64,000 bases of DNA from Paenibacillus humicola (GTDB lineage Bacteria > Bacillota > Bacilli > Paenibacillales > Paenibacillaceae). Where the stretch lies: assembly GCF_028826105.1 (NCBI RefSeq), contig NZ_JAQGPL010000001.1, positions 3,064,501 through 3,128,500 of the forward strand, given 5' to 3'. Within the stretch, counting starts at the first letter, position 1. Every line of letters starts with the position of its first letter. The position numbers and the translations under genes are program-made. This document shows, piece by piece, positions 17,925 through 26,413 of the stretch. The notes under the pieces were generated by a model. That model did not search any database. It was not told the DNA's origin and worked only from the letters and a program-made list of their open reading frames with translations.

Positions 17925-18971
17925 ATGCGTAGTCAGATCCGACGTTTCTCGTTTTCTGTGATACTATGCGTAACCCTGCTTCTGATCATTGAACCGAGAT
18001 TCGCAAGCCCGAAGCCCGCCCAAGCCGATGCCGAAACGGCCGTAAGTTTGCCTGCCGGCGCAGCGATTACACCGCTTCTGGACATCAAACCTGCCGTATT
18101 CAATTTACATAAGCAAGCGTACAAAGCCGCAGCCGCGAAAACGACCGTCCCGGTGAAACCGGCTCCGGCAAAGCCTGCATCGGAAGTAAAGACGGCAGCG
18201 GCATCCGTTAAGCCCGCCGTTTATGAAACGACCGCCTATTACCTGAACATTCGGGCCAATCCGTATGTCGGGTCGAAAATATTAAAAACCGTCTCCCGGG
18301 GAACGAGGCTTATCGCGGTGGGCGCGACCAAGGACGGCTGGCTGCGTCTTGACGGCGAAGGCTACGTCAACCGCGATTACACGAAACCGGTCGGCGAAGC
18401 GGCGGTGCAGGCGCTTGCTGCTGCGGAAAAGCCGGCTCTGCAGACGCTGGCCCTGGCCGCTAAGGAAAAGACTGATCCAATCCCGCGGCCGGCTGTGCAA
18501 ACGAAGACGGCCGCTCATGCCGAATCCGGTCCGCCCACCAAGCCGACATCGCTTATCAAATCCAAATCGGGGCTGACCGAGGAACAGATCGCCGCTTTTT
18601 TCAAAGGTACCGCGCTCTCCGGCCACGGACTGGAGAAAGCCGTTCTCGATACGGAGCGGGAATTCGGCATTAACGCGCTGTTCACGATCGCCGTGATGAA
18701 GCTTGAAAGCGGCAACGGCAAAAGCAGGCTCGCGAAGAAGAAAAACAATCTGTTCGGGCTGAACGCCGTCTCCGGAAGCGAATACGTCAAAGCGCTCAGC
18801 TTCCGCACCAAAGGAGACAGCGTCCGCAAATTCGGGCAGCTCATCGCCAAAAATTACGTCAATAAGGGCTACACGACCATCGAGAAGGTCGCCCGCAAAT
18901 ATTGCCCCGCCAACTCCAGATGGCCCAGCTACGTAAAAAATATTATGCGGCGGGATTATAAGAAACTGTAG
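17925..18971 (+). CDS. Secreted SH3-domain N-acetylglucosaminidase (autolysin)
   Basis: 348 aa from the ATG at 17925, five bases after AGAGGTGG; a GTG three codons earlier overlaps that site. A signal peptide (FSFSVILCVTLLLII, cleavage near ASPKPAQA) is followed by an Ala/Lys/Pro-rich wall-spanning region, an SH3b domain (about 105-150, TTAYYLNIRANPYVG) and a C-terminal GH73 glucosaminidase domain (about 215-348) with the likely catalytic Glu in KLESGNGKSR. It cleaves GlcNAc-MurNAc bonds in peptidoglycan during wall turnover. A second Ala/Lys-rich linker separates the two domains. Confidence 0.88.
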   Translation: MRSQIRRFSFSVILCVTLLLIIEPRFASPKPAQADAETAVSLPAGAAITPLLDIKPAVFNLHKQAYKAAAAKTTVPVKPAPAKPASEVKTAAASVKPAVYETTAYYLNIRANPYVGSKILKTVSRGTRLIAVGATKDGWLRLDGEGYVNRDYTKPVGEAAVQALAAAEKPALQTLALAAKEKTDPIPRPAVQTKTAAHAESGPPTKPTSLIKSKSGLTEEQIAAFFKGTALSGHGLEKAVLDTEREFGINALFTIAVMKLESGNGKSRLAKKKNNLFGLNAVSGSEYVKALSFRTKGDSVRKFGQLIAKNYVNKGYTTIEKVARKYCPANSRWPSYVKNIMRRDYKKL

Positions 18972-19010
18972 ACTGCCGGTTCCCGGCAGCGATTCTCCAT
19001 GGAACAAAAA

Positions 19011-19050
19011 CAAGCGGCACCTTGTCTTTGATAAACACAAGTGCCGCCAA
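19011..19050. terminator. Terminator between autolysin and Gfo/Idh genes
   Basis: GCGGCAC..TTGT / ACAA.GTGCCGC arms (19014-19047). On the minus strand it is followed by TTGTTTTT and ends the Gfo/Idh/MocA transcript; it may also serve the + strand gene. Confidence 0.7.
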
Positions 19051-19100
19051 TGCAGTATGATCTATTGAGCTTACTCATTTGACTGGCGCCGCATTTCCCG

Positions 19101-20180
19101 TTATCGCGCCCACGGCTGCGTTTCCGTCGTCAGCTCTTCGCCCGATTGGACGGCCGCCTGCATCATGATCGACAAATAATGGTCCTGCATCGCATCCTCC
19201 AGGCTGTAGAAGGAAGGGCCGCCCTGCGCGTAAGCCGACATATTCGCAAGGCTTGTCGCGATGGCGATTTCGTCGTCCGACAAACGGGCCGGCACGAACG
19301 GATTTTCGTATACCCATTCCCCGTCGGCCGAGATGCCGCGGTGGTAAAAGCCTTCCAGGTTGCCGTTATGCCCAGTATCGCTTCGGCGAAATTCGCCGTA
19401 TACGGGCGTGCGGTAGTCGCGCAAATACCGGAACGTCTCATCCGTCAGTTCGCCTTTATGCCCGCGGACGAGGACCCGGTTTCTGCGGACCCACGAGAAA
19501 TATTGATCGCCTGTAAAATCAAACAGCGCCAGCTTATCGCCGAACCGGAGCGTAACGATGTCCTGCGCCGAATCGGCGATCCGCTCCGACTGCGGCGGGC
19601 CGCTGCGGTCCGGGCCGGCAACAAGCGGCGACACGAACCGCTGCCCGCGGATGACGGCGTTCTCGAACCCGGCGCCAAGCAGCTGCCGGATCAGGCTGAT
19701 GCCGTGGTAACCGTGCGCGGCCGATACCTGCACCTGCGAGACCGCTCCCAGCTTGCCCGATTTCGCGAACGCAATGCGGGCCGCGTGCATCGGCTGGTAC
19801 AAATACTGCTCGGCTACCTGAACCCTGCCGCCTAACCGCCGCACCTCTTCGTACAAACGTACCATGCCCGGCAGGTCGGGAGCAGGCGGCGTTTCCGACA
19901 GCACCGGTATCCCCCGCTGCGCCAGCTGCAGCGTGCAATCCGGGGCGGCCGCCCATGGAACGGACACGACGGCAAATCGGATATCCCCGCTTGCGGCGGC
20001 AAAATCGTCCATATTGCGGTACGTCCGGACCCCCCACTCCGCTTCCAGCCTCCTGCCCTGCTCCTCGTCGCGGACAAGCATAGCGCCGACGGCGAAGCGA
20101 TCCGGCAGCGCCTTGGCGATCCGCAAATAAAAGTCGGCCCGCCAGCCTCTGCCGATGATGCCAAAAACGGTTTTTTCCAT
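19101..20180 (-). CDS. Gfo/Idh/MocA family oxidoreductase
   Basis: 359 aa, ATG with GAGAGGGG upstream. The N-terminal Rossmann domain starts FGIIGRGWRADFYLRIAK (GxxGRG cofactor loop, about 6-11) and continues to the PPAPDL strand. The EQYLYQP segment holds the usual catalytic-region E-x-x-x-x-x-P after the Rossmann domain, and the C-terminal half is the alpha-beta substrate domain. NAD(P)-dependent sugar or inositol dehydrogenase family; substrate unknown. Likely works with the neighbouring isomerases, though it is separately terminated. Confidence 0.85.
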   Translation of the reverse strand: MEKTVFGIIGRGWRADFYLRIAKALPDRFAVGAMLVRDEEQGRRLEAEWGVRTYRNMDDFAAASGDIRFAVVSVPWAAAPDCTLQLAQRGIPVLSETPPAPDLPGMVRLYEEVRRLGGRVQVAEQYLYQPMHAARIAFAKSGKLGAVSQVQVSAAHGYHGISLIRQLLGAGFENAVIRGQRFVSPLVAGPDRSGPPQSERIADSAQDIVTLRFGDKLALFDFTGDQYFSWVRRNRVLVRGHKGELTDETFRYLRDYRTPVYGEFRRSDTGHNGNLEGFYHRGISADGEWVYENPFVPARLSDDEIAIATSLANMSAYAQGGPSFYSLEDAMQDHYLSIMMQAAVQSGEELTTETQPWAR

Positions 20181-20226
20181 CTTGCGATTGCCCCTCTCCC
20201 GAGAAATCGGCCTGAACGGGATCCTA

Positions 20227-20820
20227 TTATTTGTCGTTTACCGCCTCGACAATTATAAAAAGTCCCTTCATCTTCCATTCGATGCGCGCGATTCGAAATC
20301 CTGCCAGCCTGACCGCTGCGAGCGTATCCCGGTTGAGCCGGCAGCCGCCGCACAGCCGGCTCCAGCCCGGAGTCAGCCACTCCTGCATGCGTCCCCATAC
20401 CGGATGCTGCAGCTTCACATGCTCGAATAAGAGCATGCCACCGCCTGGCTTGCACACCCTGCGGATTTCCGAGAGCGCGGTTGCCGGGTCCGGAATGGTG
20501 CAAAACACGAGCGTGCCGACGACGGTATCGAAGGCATCCGTCGGGAAAGGAAGCCGCTCGGCGCTCCCCTGCCGCACCTCGATCGGAACGGCCGACCGCT
20601 GCGCCCGCACCAGGGAGGCCTGCAGCATCCCCTCATCCGGTTCGATGGCGCTAACCGATTCCGCGAACCGGTAGTACGGGAAATTGATGCCGGTGCCCGA
20701 ACCGATCTCCAGCACCCTTCCGCTCGCACGCTCCAAGAGATGTGTCCGAATGGAGCGAAAGGATCCATTTTCCAGCGGTTTCATCAGCGTATCGTAATAC
20801 CTGTTAAACCATGCGCTCAT
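20227..20820 (-). CDS. Class I SAM-dependent methyltransferase
   Basis: 197 aa from the ATG at 20820 (MSAWFNRYYDTLM), with an AAAGGGGC site upstream; longer frames lack a ribosome site. SAM motif I is VLEIGSGTGIN (about 36-46), motif II has an acidic residue in AIEPDEGML, and motif IV is VVGTLVFCTIPD. The C-terminus (LFEHVKLQHPVW...) matches the UbiE/TehB-like group of small methyltransferases. Substrate unknown. It is followed by a short gap to the Gfo/Idh gene. Confidence 0.85.
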   Translation of the reverse strand: MSAWFNRYYDTLMKPLENGSFRSIRTHLLERASGRVLEIGSGTGINFPYYRFAESVSAIEPDEGMLQASLVRAQRSAVPIEVRQGSAERLPFPTDAFDTVVGTLVFCTIPDPATALSEIRRVCKPGGGMLLFEHVKLQHPVWGRMQEWLTPGWSRLCGGCRLNRDTLAAVRLAGFRIARIEWKMKGLFIIVEAVNDK

Positions 20821-20861
20821 ACGCGTCCCAGCCCCTTTCATGAAACGCGGCCCGCAGGCGG

Positions 20862-21101
20862 TCAAGAATGGTACAGCACGTAGGATACAACGAGCACGAT
20901 CGTCATGACCGCAAAAGCGAAGTAGAAAAAATACCCGAACCAGCGGACGGGCTTCGGCATGCTGCGCAAATCCGCTTTTTTATCCGGGATCCCCATCACG
21001 CTGCGGTTATGCTCGGTGACGTCGTTAAATACGGGGATATCCGGGGATTTCCCCGGTTCCGGTGCCGTTTGCTTTCCACACTTCTCCGTCATGCCGCTCA
21101 T
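20862..21101 (-). CDS. Small single-span membrane protein (79 aa)
   Basis: The ATG at 21101 lies right after GGGAGGAAG. A polar N-terminal 50 residues (MTEKCGKQTAPEPGKSP...) is followed by one hydrophobic helix (WFGYFFYFAFAVMTIVLVVS) at the C-terminus. No family recognised. Its first 77 bases overlap the 3' end of the response-regulator/kinase chimera, which suggests it was once the third gene of that two-component operon. Confidence 0.6.
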   Translation of the reverse strand: MSGMTEKCGKQTAPEPGKSPDIPVFNDVTEHNRSVMGIPDKKADLRSMPKPVRWFGYFFYFAFAVMTIVLVVSYVLYHS

Positions 21102-21450
21102 CTTCCTCCCTCTTCAAGAGAAAATAAAATCGCACGCCGTTGTCATCGTTTTCGACACCGAAATCGCTGCCGTGCAGCAGCAGGATTTGCCTGACAATCG
21201 ACAGGCCGAGTCCCGAACCCTGCTCAAAGCCCGCTTCCGACAGCGCATCCGGCTCGGCCCTGGTATGGTCCGCTTTATAGAACGGCGCCCAGATCCTTTC
21301 CTTCAGCGCTTCGAAAATCGGCGGTCCCTCGTTCCAAACGGAAACCTCGACATGCATCTCGTCCGTCTCCTGCATCCTAATCCGGATCCGGCCGCTCCGC
21401 GGCGTATGCCGGATGCGGGCTTCATCCTCGACGATTAGCACCCGTTTCAA
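21025..21450 (-). pseudogene. In-frame chimera: response-regulator start fused to histidine-kinase tail
   Basis: 141 aa open frame. Residues 1-14 (MKRVLIVEDEARIR) are the start of a receiver domain. From about residue 15 on, HTPRSGRIRIRMQETDEMHV and EALKERIWAPFYKADHTRAE then GSGLGLSIVRQILLLHG are the second half of a histidine-kinase ATPase domain (F and G2 boxes). The phosphoacceptor Asp, the dimerisation His and the N-box are all missing. The simplest reading is a deletion of about 2 kb joining regulator codon 14 to the kinase gene in frame. It is open but cannot be a working kinase or regulator. Confidence 0.8.
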
Positions 21451-21626
21451 AGATGTTGCCTGCCTCCTTTCCGCATGCCTCTTCGTTCCATGTTCCCTAT
21501 TTAAGCAGAAAAAGACGACGTTGTCACATCTGCGTCACATTCCCCCCCTTACATTGTCGGTGGACGATCTGCCCATCCGCTGAGATCGGCGGACCGCCTA
21601 TATCCCATTACGAGGAGGAGAACCCC

Positions 21627-21794
21627 ATGCGTTCGCCATTCCCGCTTCGGCGTGATGAGGGACGGGGCCGTCGCCGCTTTGCTTCTAGCGCCGAGTGTTT
21701 GAAAAAAGAAGACCGTCTCGCGGCGGCGCTGTTTTTCGGCGGAATATTGGAGTTAGGAATAGGATGTGCGAAGCTTTTTGACGAGGCTGTTTAA
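21627..21794 (+). CDS. Short ORF of unknown function (55 aa), possibly a gene remnant
   Basis: The ATG at 21627 follows GAGGAGGAG at ideal spacing and is divergent from the broken two-component locus. The product begins MRSPFPLRRDEGRGRRR and ends in a mildly hydrophobic ALFFGGILELGIGCAKLF. I do not recognise it. The excellent ribosome site in front of a featureless short frame suggests the beginning of a target gene of the lost two-component system, truncated by the same decay. Confidence 0.35.
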   Translation: MRSPFPLRRDEGRGRRRFASSAECLKKEDRLAAALFFGGILELGIGCAKLFDEAV

Positions 21795-21827
21795 ACGGGC
21801 GTGCTGCTTACTCGGCCCCATCATGAA

Positions 21828-21856
21828 GAAAGGGGCGCTGCTTGGCGCCCCCTTTA
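21828..21856. terminator. Terminator-like hairpin
   Basis: AAGGGGCGC / GCGCCCCCTT stem with a short loop. It could end the zinc operon on the minus strand. Confidence 0.45.
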
Positions 21857-21869
21857 ACTGTTTCCGGTG

Positions 21870-22114
21870 ATGATCATTCGGGGAGAATTCTCGCTGCCGA
21901 AAGCCGTTTCGTCGAAACCGCCGAATATGGCATCCGACCTCATCGCGAGCAGCGAGTATAGCTGGAGCAGCAAGTGCGTGTCGTATGGATGAGCGAATCG
22001 GCGCCACGGCGTTTAGTCGCGGCCTGATAACATTCACGCCTTGACCCGCATGCAGTTCGCACCGTCGCAGATTTGAATATGATGCTCCGTGCCTTCAAAA
22101 ATCCAGGTTGACAT
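21870..22114 (-). pseudogene. Decayed thioredoxin-like (2Fe-2S) ferredoxin gene
   Basis: An ATG at 22114, next to the end of the CobW gene, reads MSTWIFEGTEHHIQICDG then ANCMRVKA before a stop at 22034. This is the conserved N-terminus of the small 2Fe-2S ferredoxin-domain proteins often found beside zinc genes (…HHxxICNGSSCM…). Downstream in a shifted frame (about 21955-22020) GADSLIHTTRTCCSSYTRC follows, matching the GADxLIHTTRTxCxxRC part of the same family. Stops and frameshifts separate them, so the gene is dead. It was probably the last cistron of the zinc operon. Confidence 0.6.
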
Positions 22115-22116
22115 CG

Positions 22117-23322
22117 TTAACCTTGCATTACTTCGGCCGCCAAATTCGGAAATTCGTCGGGAAACACACTCCAGTCCATCTTCATTTCTTCCTCCGTCAA
22201 CAGACAAGCGTCCAATTCGGCGGCAATCCGCAGCACGTCCATACCGATGCCGATGAAGACCACTTTGTTGATCCGGTCTCCGTATTCGGGATGCCAAGCC
22301 GCGGCTAGCTCCGGATCTTCTTCTAACGCCGCCTGCCGCTCCTCCTCCGGCAGCGCGGCGATCCAATAGCCGGTCGGGCCGAACTGAACGGACGGGCCGG
22401 CCTGGCTCAGGCTCTGTCCGTATGCGCCGCGGGTCGCCAGCCACACGATCCCCTTGGCTCTGACGATTTCGGCCGGCCAAGCCTCCATCCACTGCATCAG
22501 CCGCTGCGGATGGAACGGTCTCGCCCGCTCGTAAACGAACGAAGCGATGCCGTATTCCTCGGTTTCCGGCGTATGGGCCGGCTTCTCGAGCTCGCGCAGC
22601 CAGCCGGCCGAGCGGCTCGCCTTCTCGAAATCGAACAGCCCCGTGTTCAGGATTTCGGACGGCTCGACCCGCCCCCGTTCGGTCCGGATCAGCTTCGCGC
22701 CCGGCTGCAGCCTGCGCAGTACGCCCTCCAGCACCGCCAGCTCGCTTTCCTCCACCAGATCGCATTTGTTCAGCAGCAGCACATCGCAAAATTCGATCTG
22801 ATCGATCAGAAGATCCACGACCTCACGCGTATCCTCCTCGCTGACAGCCTGTCTGCGGTCCAGCAGCGTTTCGCCGGATGAATAGTCGTGCCAGAACCGG
22901 TAGGCGTCCACGACCGTCACCATGCAGTCAAGCCGGCAGCAGCGCGACAGGTCGATCCCTTGTTCCTCGTCGACATAGGTAAACGTCTGCGCGACCGGGA
23001 CAGGCTCGCCGACGCCGGTCGACTCGATCAGGATATAGTCGAATCGGTTCTCCAGCGCAAGCCGCTCTACTTCGCGGAGCAAGTCATCCCGCAGCGTACA
23101 GCAGATGCAGCCGTTCGACATTTCCACCAGCTTCTCGTTTGTTCGCGACAGACCGCCTCCCTCCTTGATCAGAGCGGCATCGATGTTGACCTCGCTCAAA
23201 TCGTTGACGATGACGGCAGCTTTTAGACCCATTCGATTGTTTAGGACATGATTCAGAACGGTCGTCTTGCCCGAGCCGAGATAACCGCTCAGGACGGTGA
23301 CCGGAATTGGCTTCGATTTCAT
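22117..23322 (-). CDS. CobW/ZagA-type GTPase, zinc metallochaperone
   Basis: 401 aa from the ATG at 23322, preceded by AAAGGAAGG; 16 extra residues in a longer frame lack support. P-loop GYLGSGKTT (13-21), the metal-binding C-x-C-C motif at C72-C74-C75 (GCICC), NKCD guanine-binding motif near 164, and a C-terminal CobW_C domain. The COG0523 family couples GTP hydrolysis to handing zinc to client enzymes when zinc is scarce, like B. subtilis ZagA (YciC). It is the fourth gene of the Zur-type zinc operon, after znuB. Confidence 0.9.
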   Translation of the reverse strand: MKSKPIPVTVLSGYLGSGKTTVLNHVLNNRMGLKAAVIVNDLSEVNIDAALIKEGGGLSRTNEKLVEMSNGCICCTLRDDLLREVERLALENRFDYILIESTGVGEPVPVAQTFTYVDEEQGIDLSRCCRLDCMVTVVDAYRFWHDYSSGETLLDRRQAVSEEDTREVVDLLIDQIEFCDVLLLNKCDLVEESELAVLEGVLRRLQPGAKLIRTERGRVEPSEILNTGLFDFEKASRSAGWLRELEKPAHTPETEEYGIASFVYERARPFHPQRLMQWMEAWPAEIVRAKGIVWLATRGAYGQSLSQAGPSVQFGPTGYWIAALPEEERQAALEEDPELAAAWHPEYGDRINKVVFIGIGMDVLRIAAELDACLLTEEEMKMDWSVFPDEFPNLAAEVMQG

Positions 23323-23438
23323 TACGTTAACCCTTCCTTTATATCGAGTCGGAGCGCTTCGTTTATGCAAAAACCAAAGCGCTTCCGTTTTTGATTCGGA
23401 GTAATTCGTTCTGCTGGAATCAAAATGCTTCTATTGAA

Positions 23439-24323
23439 TCAGCGCGCTTCGTTCTGCCGGATCAGAGCGGGCTGATTCATCGGGGCGGGCATCGCCGCCT
23501 CGCCTATCTGCTCCGGGGCACGCGGCTTTCTGCGGGCGCGGAGGACGCCTATGCCGAGGGCGGCAAAATAAAACAGGCATTCCAGCGCCGCGATGAAGAA
23601 CGTAACCGGCGCGTTCGTATAGTAGCTCAGCACAAGTCCGCCCCAAATGCCCGCCGCGCCCAGGCAGGCGGAAACGAGAATCATCCGGAAAACGGAATTG
23701 GTGACGTAACGCGCGGCGGCGGCCGGTGCCGTCATCAGCGTAAAGACGAGAAGCGAGCCGACGATCTGAATCGCCTCCGACGTCGCAGCGGCCAGCAGCA
23801 CCAGAAACGCGACCGAGATCAGCCGCACCGGCAGCCTGGCCGCCTGCGCGCCGACCGGATCGAACGAGTCGAATTTGAGCGGCTTATACAGAATCAGCAG
23901 CGCCAGCAGCACGGCAAGCGACAGGAGCGCCATTTCCCAGACGTTCCGCATGCTGATGCCGACGACGCTGCCGAACAGCAGCGCATACATCGCCGTCGAC
24001 TGCTTCGCGGAGAGCGAGATGAACAGCAGGCCTAGACCGAGAAAAAGGCTCAGAACGATGCTGATCGTCACGTCGCGCCGAAAGACCTTCACGCCGAGGC
24101 CGCCGGTCGCAAACGCGCTGGCAATCGAGAACAGAAGCAGGCCTCCGAGCGGATTCCAGCCGGCGTATACCGCGAAGGCCGCGCCGGAAAAGCCGATATG
24201 CGAGAACGCGTGCGCGATAAACGATAAGTGGCGGGCGATCACGAACACCCCGATCACGCTGCACATGACCGCGACGAGCGTACCGGCGATGAAGGCGTGC
24301 TGCATGAAATCGTATCGAAGCAT
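23439..24323 (-). CDS. znuB: Zinc ABC transporter permease, ZnuB/AdcB type
   Basis: 294 aa from the ATG at 24323 with AAAGGAGG upstream; the longer frame begins inside the preceding gene. Eight or nine hydrophobic segments of the ABC-3 metal permease family, with FIARHLSFIAHAFSHIGFSG near the N-terminus and the STAMYALLFGSVVG segment in the middle. It forms the zinc channel driven by the ATPase encoded 16 bp upstream. The C-terminal tail is charged and cytosolic. Confidence 0.9.
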   Translation of the reverse strand: MLRYDFMQHAFIAGTLVAVMCSVIGVFVIARHLSFIAHAFSHIGFSGAAFAVYAGWNPLGGLLLFSIASAFATGGLGVKVFRRDVTISIVLSLFLGLGLLFISLSAKQSTAMYALLFGSVVGISMRNVWEMALLSLAVLLALLILYKPLKFDSFDPVGAQAARLPVRLISVAFLVLLAAATSEAIQIVGSLLVFTLMTAPAAAARYVTNSVFRMILVSACLGAAGIWGGLVLSYYTNAPVTFFIAALECLFYFAALGIGVLRARRKPRAPEQIGEAAMPAPMNQPALIRQNEAR

Positions 24324-24339
24324 GGCGACAGCCTCCTTT

Positions 24340-25188
24340 TCATAAGGTTGAATTGAGTTCGGCCGGCAGGTGGCTGCAAATCGCGGCGTTTCCGGCATCA
24401 TGCGCGGTTGCCGTCACGTACAGCTTGCCGTCAAGCCGAACAAGACTGAACCCCGGTCCGTACAGCTGCTGAAGAACGGACGCTTGCATCACTTCGTCCA
24501 CTGTGCCGACGGCGAACCGGCCCGGCGTCAGATATAGCAGCTGGTCGGCGTAGCGCGCGATCAAATTAACGTCGTGACTGATGAACAGGATGCCGATCTT
24601 CCGCGACCGGCAAATCAAGCTGACAAGCTCGGCCGCCTGCTCCTGCGCGCCGGGGTCGAGGTTCGACGTCGGTTCGTCGAGCATCAGCAGCTGCGGCTTG
24701 CGGACGAGCGCCTGCGACAGGTATGCACGCTGGCGCTCGCCCCCGGAAAGCCGGCCGATCGGCTTCGCGGCGAGATGCAGGCAGCCCGTCATCTCCATCG
24801 CCTCATGAACCGCGGCTTTATCCGCGCGCGACAGCCAAAAGCGCAGCGGATGCGGCAGTCCGAGGCTGACGAAATCCTTCACCTGCAGCGGCAGCTCCGG
24901 GTCGATTTGCCGGGCCTGCGGGACGTATCCGATCCGGATCGGGCCTGCCTCCAGCCCGTCTCCCCGCCCGGCTTCGCCCGCTCCGGCAGCGGCGGAGAAC
25001 TGAACGGTTCCCTCCGACAACCGGAGCTGGCCGAGCAGCGCGCGGAACAGCGTCGTTTTCCCGGCGCCGTTCGGTCCCAGAATCCCCATAAACTCGCCTC
25101 GGCGAAGCTGAAAGGATACCCGGCTGAGGATGCGCCGCCCGTCCAGATCCACGGACAGCCCCCGAACATCGAGAGCCGGCGCCGTCAT
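24340..25188 (-). CDS. znuC: Zinc ABC transporter ATP-binding protein, ZnuC/AdcC type
   Basis: 282 aa. Walker A GPNGAGKTT at 38-46, Q-loop in GYVPQARQ, signature LSGGERQ, Walker B LLMLDEPTS, H-loop ISHDV. An insertion of Ala/Gly-rich residues (AAAGAGEAGRGDGLEAG) after the first half is unusual but outside the motifs. Its start codon overlaps the znuA stop by four bases (ATGA). It powers zinc import through ZnuB. Confidence 0.9.
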   Translation of the reverse strand: MTAPALDVRGLSVDLDGRRILSRVSFQLRRGEFMGILGPNGAGKTTLFRALLGQLRLSEGTVQFSAAAGAGEAGRGDGLEAGPIRIGYVPQARQIDPELPLQVKDFVSLGLPHPLRFWLSRADKAAVHEAMEMTGCLHLAAKPIGRLSGGERQRAYLSQALVRKPQLLMLDEPTSNLDPGAQEQAAELVSLICRSRKIGILFISHDVNLIARYADQLLYLTPGRFAVGTVDEVMQASVLQQLYGPGFSLVRLDGKLYVTATAHDAGNAAICSHLPAELNSTL

Positions 25189-26186
25189 GATAAGGCTGCC
25201 TTAATTTGATTTAATTGGACTGTCATCCACTGCACGTACGTTTTGCCGCTTGGCATCGTTTCCGTCACCTCGATAATCGGAATTCCGTTCGTTTTGCACA
25301 GCTCTACAATGTTCTTCACCGTCGCGCTGGACGCTTGAATGTTGTTCACGAACAGCTTGATCTTCTTGGCCTTGATGTCGTCCTGAAGCCGCGCCACGTC
25401 GGCGGGAGCGGGATCGGTCTCTTCCTCCGCCGCCAATTCGAACCGCATGTCGGTAACGCTGAAATTTAACGCTTCCGCCATATAATCGAAGACCGGCTCG
25501 GAGACGGCGACCGGTAACGGAGCGTTTTGCCTGAGCTGCTTCGCAAGATCGGTCATCGGCCGCAGCGACGCGATATATTCATCCGCCCGCTTCATGAAAT
25601 CGGCTTTGTGGTCCGGATCGAGCTGACCGAGCCGGCCGGCCAGCGCCTGCGCGTATTTCGGCATCGTATCGGGGTTGTACCAGACATGCTCGTTGTCGCC
25701 TTCCTTCCGCCCCATCACGTCGCTGCCGACGGCGATCACCGTCTTGCTCGCCGCGTCGCCCGAGGCGTCGATCAGCTTCTTCATCCATGCATCGTAACCG
25801 ATGCCGTTATAAATGACGACCTGCGCGTCGTGAACCGCCTTCGATGCCTCGGGCGTCGGCTCGTAATCGTGCGGGTCCGCATCCGGACTCGTCAGCAGCG
25901 AGGTTACATCCACCCGATCGCCTCCGACCGCCTCCGCCGCTTCGCCGTAAAAGTTTTCGGCGGCGACGATTTTGATTTTGGCCGAAGCCGGGGCTGCGGC
26001 CGGCGGCGATGTGTCCGTTCCGCTTGCGGCCGGGGCGCCTTCATTGCCGCTTCCGCCTCCGGCGCCGTTCGAGCCGCCTATATTTCCGCCAGAGCCGCAT
26101 GCGCCGAGCATCGAAGCCGTCAATAGAAGGGTGCAGGTTAGAGCCGCGGCGGCGCGCAGCTTCAAGGACGATATTTTATTCAACAT
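25185..26186 (-). CDS. znuA: Zinc-binding lipoprotein, ZnuA/AdcA type
   Basis: 333 aa, ATG with GGAGAGG ribosome site. Lipoprotein signal with lipobox LGAC (Cys30), then a Gly/Ser/Ala/Pro-rich linker (31-70) and the helical-backbone cluster A-I binding fold. Metal ligands are suggested by DPHDYEPT, NEHVWYNPDT and the acidic residue in EVTETMPSGKTY. The long His-rich loop of many ZnuA proteins is absent. First gene of the znuA-znuC-znuB-cobW operon, under three Zur-like boxes. Confidence 0.9.
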   Translation of the reverse strand: MLNKISSLKLRAAAALTCTLLLTASMLGACGSGGNIGGSNGAGGGSGNEGAPAASGTDTSPPAAAPASAKIKIVAAENFYGEAAEAVGGDRVDVTSLLTSPDADPHDYEPTPEASKAVHDAQVVIYNGIGYDAWMKKLIDASGDAASKTVIAVGSDVMGRKEGDNEHVWYNPDTMPKYAQALAGRLGQLDPDHKADFMKRADEYIASLRPMTDLAKQLRQNAPLPVAVSEPVFDYMAEALNFSVTDMRFELAAEEETDPAPADVARLQDDIKAKKIKLFVNNIQASSATVKNIVELCKTNGIPIIEVTETMPSGKTYVQWMTVQLNQIKAALS

Positions 26187-26201
26187 TAACCTCTCCTTAA
26201 A

Positions 26202-26216
26202 ATGTAATTATTACGA
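26202..26216. promoter_or_regulatory. Zur-like box 1
   Basis: ATGTAATTATTACGA matches 13 of 15 positions of the Bacillus Zur box (TCGTAATNATTACGA). It lies between the znuA ribosome site and the promoter. Confidence 0.65.
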
Positions 26217-26290
26217 TTTATGTGCCCAACATCGCGCTGACGATTTCTTCGACATCCCGCTTCAATTGTCGCTCCCTCCCATTGCTTCAT

Positions 26291-26305
26291 GAGTAATTAT
26301 TACGA
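26291..26305. promoter_or_regulatory. Zur-like box 2
   Basis: GAGTAATTATTACGA, 13 of 15 matches, in the long znuA leader. Confidence 0.65.
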
Positions 26306-26356
26306 TTTTAGAACAAGGCGCCGTGACGATTTCAATCGCGTCGACCTAAGCCTTAT

Positions 26357-26371
26357 ATGTAATAATTACGA
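26357..26371. promoter_or_regulatory. Zur-like box 3, just downstream of the transcription start
   Basis: ATGTAATAATTACGA, 13 of 15 matches, about +7 to +21 relative to the predicted start, where a bound repressor would block transcription. Confidence 0.7.
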
Positions 26372-26384
26372 TCTTTTGATAGCA

Positions 26385-26413
26385 AATATACCTCCTTTAC
26401 ATTGGATTGTCAA
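26385..26413 (-). promoter_or_regulatory. Sigma-A promoter of the zinc operon
   Basis: On the minus strand TTGACA (26413-26408), an exact 17-bp spacer and TATATT (26390-26385). Confidence 0.8.
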
